Origin: an uncultured Mucilaginibacter sp.
GTDB lineage: Bacteria; Bacteroidota; Bacteroidia; Sphingobacteriales; Sphingobacteriaceae
Length of the DNA: 43,778 nt
NCBI GenBank assembly: GCA_903866915.1
Contig: CAIPPO010000033.1
Coordinates: forward strand, 1-43,778
Direction: 5' to 3'
Shown piece by piece: positions 15,283 to 21,969 of this stretch (positions within the stretch are counted from its first letter, which is position 1; each line of letters opens with the position of its first letter). A program made the translations under genes and the position numbers. Below the pieces are notes generated by a model, which did not search any database, was not told the DNA's origin, and saw only the letters and a program-made list of their open reading frames with translations.

Positions 15283-17766
15283 TCATTCAGTTGCCAGGAC
15301 TGCCTTTCGGCTATTTCCACCAAAAGGGAATACCAATTTAAAACTGATGTTTCTGCCCATATTGTAAATGCCCTGGTTTTGTTGAGTAACTGTAACCGGA
15401 GTTCCATTATTTGCCAGGAAGTATTGGGCCAGGTTTAAATGGTCGGCATAGGCTGCATTCGTTAAATTGGTGCAGTTAACATATAATGCAAAGATGGTTT
15501 TACCCGTTTTAGGATTCACAACCGTGGTGCCGACTCCTGCATTGAATATTGTATATGCAGCAGCGGGAATCTCAGTTGAGAAAGCACTGTATACATTATT
15601 CTGAGCCCAGTTATGCTGCAAGCCGACTTTTAGGTATGTGCCTTTAAAAACGGCATTATGCCCTTCATTAAACCGGAACTTAAATTCTGATTTCAGGTGA
15701 GGTGCCGGAATATAGGGCAAATGTTGTGTTGAATCAGTAGCATGAGGAATATGTGAATTGATATAGGTAAAACCGTTATCAATTTCCAGCCACCTTGCGT
15801 CTGCCGGATGAATGTTCAAAAATCCGGAAATACCTGATATATCAACACTATTGGTTGAAAGGTATTGATAGACTGGAAATCCACCCGACAGCGAATCAGT
15901 CCGGCCGGCAAAAATGAAATTGCTGATATGGTTATAAAAGCCATCGGCTTCAACGCTTACGTCATTGCCGTCGTATCCATAGGCAACATCTAACTGGTAC
16001 CCCTGCTCAGCTTTCAGGTGCAGGTTTCCAACTTCCACCAGGTTTGAGCCAATGTTCAACCCGTTACTTGTTAATTCATTGATCGCAGGGGCGCGGAAAC
16101 TTTTAGAAAGGTTTAGCTTCAGATAATTATTCTCGGGCAATTGATAGGATGCACCAATGCTCCCCGAAACACCTGTATAAGTATTGTTAAAACTCTTAAA
16201 TTGAACAGAAGAACCGGGTGTGCCTTGCGGTACGATATTACCGTCGCCATTTAATGACATAGCGTCGCCGATAAAATTGGTCAGGTCGTATCGCAAACCT
16301 CCGCTTAAGGTCAGGTCTTTTATTTTTTTCTCTACGATAACATAGCCTCCTATTTCAAAATTAGTGTAATTGGGTATTTCATAGTCGGGAACATAAGGTG
16401 CCGGAGGGGCATCACCGTTGTGCTGGAATTCGTAAAGCCCGTTAATGCCCGTTGTTAATTTTAAACCCGAACTGTCACCAGCGACCTGGTATTTGAACGA
16501 AAACGGAACATCGTCGACAATTAAATTACCCGAACCAAAAGTACCTGTATCAATATCATGGTGCACACTTTGCGTAAAACCAAAGTCCAATCCAAGATGT
16601 CCTTTACCGAGGTTGATACTGTTTTGCCACCAGGCCTGGTATTCGCCGAGGGTTTTGTCACTGGCTATGTTAGGCGTATAGGATAAGAAATCCGACCTCG
16701 TTGGGTAAGTTTTACCATTTTGGGGAAAGTCGAACATAAAACGGCCGGTACTGTCGCGGTTGCCATCGGGCAATTCAATACGGCGGTTGAGCAGTGCGAA
16801 TGTTAGCCGCGAATAGCCCCAGGTGCGGTTTATTCCCAGTACCAGCCGGGCATTAAACTGATTCCATGCGCTACCCCATACATAGCCATCTTTAGGGTTC
16901 GAGTAACTGTGCGCCTCCTCACCGCTGGCCAGCAGGCTCCAGACAAATCCCTGATGGTTCCCGGCGATATTTAAGGAGGTACCGAGATAGCCATTGTTGG
17001 TATGGTATTCGGTAAGGACACTACCTGCTATGGTTTCGTTTTGCGGTAAAGGTGCCGATTTAAAACTGATCACACCCGCTTCGGCACTTGCACCATATTG
17101 CAGGGAAGCAGGTCCCCTGATTACCTCGGCATCGTGTACAGCATAGGGATCGATGAGTATCCCATGATCGTCGCCCCATTGGAAATCTTCCTGTGGCACC
17201 CCATCCATCAGCACCAATACCCGGTCGAATCCCAAACCATTGATCTGCGGCTTGGTGGTGCCCGAACCCTCTGTTGTTTCGCTAACACCGGGTTGGGAAG
17301 CAACCAGATCGATCGCCGTATTCGCGGCATCTTCCAAAATCATTTTATGGGTGACAACGGTAATTGGAATGGGGGCACGCTGCCGTGTAGTAGTGTTGCC
17401 AAATGATGTTACGATAACATCCGAAAGTTCGAAATTTGACGCCGATAGTCTGAAATCGACAGAATAAATATTACCGAGATCAACGACCCTGGTTACGCTG
17501 GCATAGCCGATCATGCTTACCTGGATCAGGTATTCACCTTTGGGTAAGTGCCGGAGAAAATAAATCCCTTTTTCATCCGTGCTGGTGCCTGCTTTAAGAT
17601 CGGGGATCGTAATTGTTACGCCGGGAATAGGCAATCCGGTAGCTTTGTCAGTTACTTTACCGGTCACTTCCCTTGTGCCATCGGTTGATTTAGCCAGCAC
17701 CGGAAAATAAACCAACAGTAATAATAGGAGTATAAGCATGCTGACGAATGCTATTTTAATTTTCAT
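15283..17766 (-). CDS. TonB-dependent outer membrane receptor, ZnuD-like
   Basis: This 827-aa protein has a signal peptide (about 1-25) and then a carboxypeptidase regulatory-like domain (about 33-112, REVTGKVTDKATGLPIPGVTITI). Its plug domain starts near 120 and includes VLVLMDGVPQEDFQWGDDHG and EVIRGPASLQYGASAEAGVI. A 22-strand-type barrel follows, ending in aromatic-rich strands (RNISFKLVFPFGG). The barrel segments SKSFRAPAINEL and HLKAEQGYQLDVAYGY resemble ZnuD-type metal receptors. No SusD partner is present, which argues against a glycan role. Neighbours are a Cys/His small protein and DUF3347, so zinc or copper is the likely cargo. That is inference. Confidence 0.85.
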   Translation of the reverse strand: MKIKIAFVSMLILLLLLLVYFPVLAKSTDGTREVTGKVTDKATGLPIPGVTITIPDLKAGTSTDEKGIYFLRHLPKGEYLIQVSMIGYASVTRVVDLGNIYSVDFRLSASNFELSDVIVTSFGNTTTRQRAPIPITVVTHKMILEDAANTAIDLVASQPGVSETTEGSGTTKPQINGLGFDRVLVLMDGVPQEDFQWGDDHGILIDPYAVHDAEVIRGPASLQYGASAEAGVISFKSAPLPQNETIAGSVLTEYHTNNGYLGTSLNIAGNHQGFVWSLLASGEEAHSYSNPKDGYVWGSAWNQFNARLVLGINRTWGYSRLTFALLNRRIELPDGNRDSTGRFMFDFPQNGKTYPTRSDFLSYTPNIASDKTLGEYQAWWQNSINLGKGHLGLDFGFTQSVHHDIDTGTFGSGNLIVDDVPFSFKYQVAGDSSGLKLTTGINGLYEFQHNGDAPPAPYVPDYEIPNYTNFEIGGYVIVEKKIKDLTLSGGLRYDLTNFIGDAMSLNGDGNIVPQGTPGSSVQFKSFNNTYTGVSGSIGASYQLPENNYLKLNLSKSFRAPAINELTSNGLNIGSNLVEVGNLHLKAEQGYQLDVAYGYDGNDVSVEADGFYNHISNFIFAGRTDSLSGGFPVYQYLSTNSVDISGISGFLNIHPADARWLEIDNGFTYINSHIPHATDSTQHLPYIPAPHLKSEFKFRFNEGHNAVFKGTYLKVGLQHNWAQNNVYSAFSTEIPAAAYTIFNAGVGTTVVNPKTGKTIFALYVNCTNLTNAAYADHLNLAQYFLANNGTPVTVTQQNQGIYNMGRNISFKLVFPFGGNSRKAVLATE

Positions 17767-17856
17767 AAAAAGTTATCAATACAAATTAGCAAATGAGGTT
17801 ATTACGCTCCCTTATTGGGGAGGTAAACCCATGAAAAACATCAATAAATGAAGGTT

Positions 17857-18228
17857 TTATGCTAACTGAGGGGGACGGAAAATGGCGCCATGGCCCAGCC
17901 GCAAATAAATGCGCCCGTTTTTGATCGGCATGATGCCGATTATTTTGGTGAAGAATTTTACCTGGCCTGCAGGTTCAAAATAAGTTTGCTGCAGCAGGTT
18001 TTTTTGTGTTTCGCGCTCATTGGCTGCTTGTTTGTCATCCGCTTCCTTTATTTTTTTCATCAGGTAGCATTTGCCGTTACAATGAAGCCATGGCTTATTG
18101 CGGTTCTCGCACAGCTTGGTGGCAATATAATGCCGGTTGAGCTCGAATCCCGCATAAACAAAGAAGCGCGAAAAGCTACTGCATACGAGGCATGCAATAA
18201 GCAAAAACGCTGTGAGGCGGAATTTCAT
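17857..18228 (-). CDS. Small membrane-associated protein with HCNGKC motif
   Basis: I chose the ATG at 18228 (MKFRLTAFLLIACLVCSSFS), giving 123 aa. A TTG at 18252 would extend into the promoter -7 box. One hydrophobic segment (about 5-20) is a signal or anchor. It is followed by KLCENRNKPWLHCNGKCYLMKKIKEA, holding C40, H49, C50 and C54, and a charged linker. The protein ends in GHGAIFRPPQLA. I have seen this class of small Bacteroidota proteins beside TonB receptors, but it has no name I can give. The Cys/His cluster and the neighbours suggest periplasmic metal handling. It is first in the transcription unit, 90 nt before the receptor gene, directly after a consensus promoter. Confidence 0.72.
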   Translation of the reverse strand: MKFRLTAFLLIACLVCSSFSRFFVYAGFELNRHYIATKLCENRNKPWLHCNGKCYLMKKIKEADDKQAANERETQKNLLQQTYFEPAGQVKFFTKIIGIMPIKNGRIYLRLGHGAIFRPPQLA

Positions 18229-18232
18229 GCCG

Positions 18233-18263
18233 CAAAGGTAATAGCAAAGCAATTAATATCAAA
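18233..18263 (-). promoter_or_regulatory. Consensus promoter abutting the HCNGKC gene (leaderless candidate)
   Basis: On the minus strand TTTG (18260-18263) and TACCTTTG (18233-18240) are separated by 19 nt, a full match to TTTG-N19-TANNTTTG. Only four bases separate the -7 box from the ATG at 18228, so transcription should begin at or within a base or two of the start codon. Confidence 0.6.
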
Positions 18264-18310
18264 TTTAGATTAAATAATCGCGGCAGCTAATGCTATTAAA
18301 AAAACAAAAA

Positions 18311-18332
18311 CCCTTCCGTACAGACGAAAGGG
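18311..18332 (-). terminator. Intrinsic terminator after first small paralogue
   Basis: On the minus strand CCCTT-T-CGT and ACG-G-AAGGG form an 8-bp stem with a T/G mismatch and a CTGT loop, followed by TTTTTGTTTT. It lies 30 nt beyond the stop codon of the gene ending at 18363. Confidence 0.8.
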
Positions 18333-18362
18333 CCAGATCATAAGATCAAATTTTATTTTCGT

Positions 18363-18734
18363 TTATTTTTTATCAGCAGCGCGTTTCAGGGTAGTATGGA
18401 ATTTCATGCCCTGGTAATCAATATTCAGGCTAACTGAATCACCTGCCGCAAAATATTTGCCGGTATGCGGTATGCTCATTCCGCCAGCATCCAGCGCAAA
18501 TGAAATACTATCGCCTTTTACCTTACCCTCGGTCAAATCAACCGTTCCCTGTGGATTAGTGGCAGTACCGGTAAGCTTATCCCCATCAATTTTAAAGGTA
18601 TAGCTTAAAGGGAATTCCTGCCCGTCGGGCGTACTTAATGTGCCGCTCCAGTTGCCGTTCAAATCGGCAAACCAGGCAAATACTGCAGTAAAGCAACAAA
18701 GCAGTACCGCGGTGATCAATAGTTTTTTCTTCAT
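18363..18734 (-). CDS. Secreted small paralogue 1 of 3, hypothetical
   Basis: This 123-aa protein has a Sec signal peptide (KKKLLITAVLLCCFTAVFA, cleavage near residue 20). The mature domain of about 100 aa is predicted to be all-beta. It begins with ADLNGNWSGTLSTPDGQEFPLSYTFKIDG and continues with DKLTGTATNPQGTVDLTEGKVKGDSISF, ending KFHTTLKRAADKK. The same order of motifs (D-x-NGNW, PDGxEFPxSYxFKxDG, LTGxxxxxxG, GKxxGDSxxF, HTTLKR) is found in the next two genes, so this is a tandem family. The motif pattern is common in Bacteroidota secreted proteins and has no established function; it suggests a lipocalin-like small barrel. It has its own terminator. Confidence 0.82.
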   Translation of the reverse strand: MKKKLLITAVLLCCFTAVFAWFADLNGNWSGTLSTPDGQEFPLSYTFKIDGDKLTGTATNPQGTVDLTEGKVKGDSISFALDAGGMSIPHTGKYFAAGDSVSLNIDYQGMKFHTTLKRAADKK

Positions 18735-18802
18735 GGTTTGAGGGTTAAGTTTGTTGTAGTTTGTTTATAGACGCCCTGAGCGCTTTGATGTTACAGGGCA
18801 TA

Positions 18803-19165
18803 TTATTTATCAATAGTTCGTTTAAGGGTAGTATGAACCGATTTGGCACCAACCCGCAGGCTTATGGAGTCGCCATCGGCATAATACCGGCCTCTGTTTT
18901 TTATCTTCATGGTTTTGATGTTTCCGGTAAACCATAAGCTGTCGCCCTGAACTTTGCCATCAGAAATGTCGAAAGTGCCGAGCTGCGAGGTTATACTACC
19001 GGTAAGTGCTGTGCCGTCCACTTTGAAACTGTAGGATATCGGAAATTCGTTGCCATCTGGCCCTTTTAACCTTGCCGACCAATTACCATTGATATCGGCA
19101 AACCAGGCAAATGCTGTTAAAGCTGCGGCTGCGATGCAGGAGGAAGCTAATATTTTTCCTTTCAT
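18803..19165 (-). CDS. Secreted small paralogue 2 of 3, hypothetical
   Basis: I chose the ATG at 19165 (MKGKILASSCIAAAALTAFAWF), which restores a normal signal peptide and 120 aa. The frame runs upstream to 19246, but that part translates the terminator hairpin of the next gene. The mature part shows ADINGNWSARLKGPDGNEFPISYSFKVDG, LTGSITSQLGTFDISDGKVQGDSLWF and VHTTLKRTIDK, aligning along its whole length with its two neighbours. It is the most divergent around residues 80-105 (NIKTMKIKNRGRYYADGDSISL). Role unknown. A TATATTTA element about 25 nt upstream may be a weak promoter. Confidence 0.8.
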   Translation of the reverse strand: MKGKILASSCIAAAALTAFAWFADINGNWSARLKGPDGNEFPISYSFKVDGTALTGSITSQLGTFDISDGKVQGDSLWFTGNIKTMKIKNRGRYYADGDSISLRVGAKSVHTTLKRTIDK

Positions 19166-19216
19166 GTTTTGGCGAATTTGTTTTTCTAAATATAGAAATA
19201 AGTTTAAAAAAAAAAG

Positions 19217-19239
19217 CCCTGTGCATTTCTGCAACAGGG
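19217..19239 (-). terminator. Intrinsic terminator after third small paralogue
   Basis: On the minus strand CCCTGT-T-GCA, loop GAAA and TGC-ACAGGG form a stem of about 9 bp with one bulged T, followed by a run of ten T. It lies 30 nt past the stop codon at 19269 and upstream of paralogue 2, so the paralogues are at least partly transcribed separately. Confidence 0.85.
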
Positions 19240-19268
19240 ACTTCACTATGAACTGTTTGGGTTGAAAT

Positions 19269-19631
19269 TTATTTACTTGTATCTCTTTTGATCGTTAAAT
19301 GGGTTGATTGACCGCCAAAATCAATGTCAAGGCCTGCAGAATCGGTGTAAAATTTCCCTTTATGCGGGTAATCGGTGCCATCAACAGTAACCTTAAAGCT
19401 AAAGGTATCACCAGTAATTTTTCCGTTGTCGATAGAAACCAGGCCTGCCGGAGATTCAGCTGTGCCGGTTAACTTATCGCCGTCTACTTTAAAAGTATAC
19501 ACCACCTGAAGTTCGTTTCCATCAGGAGTCTTGATAACGCCTTTCCATTTTCCGGTCAGATCGGCTGCTACGGCCATAACAAAAAGGGCAAATGCAATCA
19601 AAGCCCCAGGTATCAATAATTTTCTTTTCAT
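19269..19631 (-). CDS. Secreted small paralogue 3 of 3, hypothetical
   Basis: This 120-aa protein has a signal peptide (KRKLLIPGALIAFALFVMAVA). The mature domain reads ADLTGKWKGVIKTPDGNELQVVYTFKVDG, then DKLTGTAESPAGLVSIDNGKITGDTFSF, DYPHKGKFYTDSAGLDIDFGG and STHLTIKRDTSK. It aligns end to end with the two genes before it, but has TGKW in place of NGNW and QVVY in place of FPxSY. It is divergently oriented to the GH127/hydroxyproline operon, with a 313-bp gap. It is secreted to the periplasm or beyond, and its function is unknown. Confidence 0.82.
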   Translation of the reverse strand: MKRKLLIPGALIAFALFVMAVAADLTGKWKGVIKTPDGNELQVVYTFKVDGDKLTGTAESPAGLVSIDNGKITGDTFSFKVTVDGTDYPHKGKFYTDSAGLDIDFGGQSTHLTIKRDTSK

Positions 19632-19944
19632 AATTGGTTTTATTTTCCGGAATTAAATGTAAGTTTTTTATTACAAAACCAAATAGACGGGTATGTTAAA
19701 TTTTCAACAGATTTAAATAAACTGGCCTCTCGTTATTTTCCTTATTTTGACCTATAAAATCTGAATTTGCAAAAATCAGGTTAAAATTTGCCTATATATG
19801 GGTAAGAAAACCGTTTGACCCCAATTGAATACCAGCTAACTTTGTTTACTGTGAAAGTTGATAATGCTTATTTGGTTTTAACTTGTTGATCAATCCATCT
19901 TTTGCTTAATACTAATTTCTTTGCCGCATTTCCTGATATACGCT
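19632..19944. other. Intergenic region with promoter of the arabinosidase/hydroxyproline operon
   Basis: This 313-bp gap holds the consensus plus-strand promoter at 19814-19844 and otherwise AT-rich sequence. No terminator, hairpin or gene is evident. The roughly 94-nt leader between the predicted transcription start and the ATG at 19945 shows no riboswitch-like structure to my reading. Confidence 0.5.
19814..19844 (+). promoter_or_regulatory. Bacteroidota consensus promoter of GH127-hydroxyproline operon
   Basis: TTTG (19814-19817) and TAACTTTG (19837-19844) are separated by 19 nt, a full match to the TTTG-N19-21-TANNTTTG promoter of Bacteroidota primary sigma factor. Transcription would start near 19850 and could run through six same-strand genes to 29204. 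Confidence 0.6.
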
Positions 19945-21954
19945 ATGAAAACTAAAATAGGTCTTTTGATTTGTTGTTGTTTAGGTTTTTCAGCCTACGG
20001 ACAAAAGCAGGATTATCCGATCCAGCCGGTTGCATTTACTAATGTGAAATTGACCGACCAGTTCTGGTCCTCACGTATTGAAACTAACCGAAAGGTAACC
20101 ATACCAGCATCATTTCAACGATGTGACAGCACAGGAAGGATAAAGAATTTTGTGATGGCGGCAGAGCACCGTGGCAAATTTTGCACGGTTTACCCTTTTG
20201 ATGATACCGATATCTACAAGACAATTGAGGGAGCATCCTATTCATTGGCCGAACATCCCGATCCGGCATTGGCACGATACCTTGATTCGCTGATTGCCAT
20301 TATTGGTAAAGCACAGGAGCCTGACGGTTATTTATATACCGCACGTAGTATCGATCCGCTAAACCCCGGTCCCTGGGCCGGTCCGGAGCGCTGGATCAAT
20401 GAACAGAAGATGAGCCATGAGCTCTATAACGCAGGGCATTTGTACGAAGCTGCTGCTGCCCATTATATTGCAACCGGCAAACGCAACCTGCTTGACATTG
20501 CTTTACGCAATGCCGACCTGCTGGTACGCATTTTTGGGCCGCAAAAAAAGCACGTTGCTCCGGGTCACGAAATAGTTGAAATGGGTTTGGTAAGGCTTTA
20601 CCGAATTTCGGGCAAGAAAGACTACCTCGACCTGGCAAAGTTTTTTATAGAACAGCGCGGACATAAAGATTATAACAAGAAAAGCAAAAACGAATATGAA
20701 AACGGCAAATATTTCCAGGACGATGTGCCGGTGATTGCACAAGATGAAGCCGAGGGACACGCTGTAAGGGCCATGTACCTGTATTCGGGTATGGCTGATG
20801 TTGCGGCATTGACCGGAGATACTTCATTCCTTAAAGCGATTGACCGCATTTGGGAAAACATGGTTGGCAAAAAAATGTATGTACAGGGAAGTATTGGCGC
20901 AGTAGGAGATGGTGAGCGGTTTGGCGAAAACTACGAGTTGCCAAATGCCACAGCATACAATGAAACTTGCGCAGCCATAGGCAGCGTTTTTTGGAACCAG
21001 CGTATGTTTTTGCTTCACGGCGATTCGAAATATATCGATGTGCTTGAAAAAACGCTCTATAATGGTTTGATATCGGGGGTAGGATTGGATGGAAAATCGT
21101 TCTTTTATACTAATGCCTTGCAGATCAGCAAAAATTTCAGAACCGAAGATACCGAACCAGAACGCTCGGGCTGGTTTACCTGTTCATGTTGTCCTACCAA
21201 TGTGGTACGACTGATCCCTTCAATTCCGGGTTATGTGTACGCGCAGAACGGAAATTCGGTATACATTAATTTGTTTATCAGCGGCACTGGTAACCTGGTT
21301 GTCAACAATAAAAAACTGAGCATTACCCAGCAAAATAACTACCCATGGGAGGGCGCCCTGCAATTTACGGTAAACCCTGAATCGCCATTGACGGCCACGA
21401 TCCGGATTCGCATACCGGGCTGGGCTCAAAATGAAGCGATACCATCAAGTCTTTATCAGTACGAAAGTCCTTCAAATCAAAAAGCTGAGATCAGGCTGAA
21501 CGGCCAGGTACTCGCCTATCAGGTAGAACATGGCTATGCCGTAATTAGCAGGAAATGGAAGAAGAATGATAGGATTGATGTGAATTTACCGATGGATGTG
21601 CGCCGTGTTGCAGCACTGGATAAAATCGATGATGATAAGGGTAAAGTAGCCTTGCAGCGTGGACCAATTATGTATTGTGCCGAATGGAAGGACAATAATG
21701 GGCAGGCATGTAATATAATCGTACCCCGTGATGCAGTTTTTAGCTCGGAATATGATGCCAGTTTGCTTAATGGCGTTCTGGTTTTAAAAGCAGCGGTGAA
21801 AAGCGTTCAGATAGATGCTTCCGGGCAAAATATAAACACGCAAAATACCACACTTACAGCTATTCCTTATTATTCATGGGCCAACAGGGGCAAAGGAGAA
21901 ATGACCGTGTGGTTTCCGGAACGGGTAACCGATCTTACACTTTTGACCAAATAA
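19945..21954 (+). CDS. GH127-type beta-L-arabinofuranosidase, secreted
   Basis: I chose the ATG at 19945, giving 669 aa with a signal peptide (MKTKIGLLICCCLGFSAYGQ). A TTG at 19921 is less likely. The protein starts with VAFTNVKLTDQFWSSRIETNR, typical of the DUF1680/GH127 family, followed by an (alpha/alpha)6 barrel and C-terminal beta-sandwiches. Active-site residues of Bifidobacterium HypBA1 have counterparts: Glu324 (acid/base), Glu340 and Cys342 in YNETC, and Cys415-Cys416 in CSCCPTNVVR (zinc-bound nucleophile Cys). HypBA1 releases arabinose from hydroxyproline-linked beta-arabinooligosaccharides. The hydroxyproline catabolic genes downstream make that substrate attractive here. Related families act on other beta-arabinofuranosides, so the substrate remains inferred. 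Confidence 0.88.
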   Translation: MKTKIGLLICCCLGFSAYGQKQDYPIQPVAFTNVKLTDQFWSSRIETNRKVTIPASFQRCDSTGRIKNFVMAAEHRGKFCTVYPFDDTDIYKTIEGASYSLAEHPDPALARYLDSLIAIIGKAQEPDGYLYTARSIDPLNPGPWAGPERWINEQKMSHELYNAGHLYEAAAAHYIATGKRNLLDIALRNADLLVRIFGPQKKHVAPGHEIVEMGLVRLYRISGKKDYLDLAKFFIEQRGHKDYNKKSKNEYENGKYFQDDVPVIAQDEAEGHAVRAMYLYSGMADVAALTGDTSFLKAIDRIWENMVGKKMYVQGSIGAVGDGERFGENYELPNATAYNETCAAIGSVFWNQRMFLLHGDSKYIDVLEKTLYNGLISGVGLDGKSFFYTNALQISKNFRTEDTEPERSGWFTCSCCPTNVVRLIPSIPGYVYAQNGNSVYINLFISGTGNLVVNNKKLSITQQNNYPWEGALQFTVNPESPLTATIRIRIPGWAQNEAIPSSLYQYESPSNQKAEIRLNGQVLAYQVEHGYAVISRKWKKNDRIDVNLPMDVRRVAALDKIDDDKGKVALQRGPIMYCAEWKDNNGQACNIIVPRDAVFSSEYDASLLNGVLVLKAAVKSVQIDASGQNINTQNTTLTAIPYYSWANRGKGEMTVWFPERVTDLTLLTK

Positions 21955-21969
21955 CCAACAAATCATATC

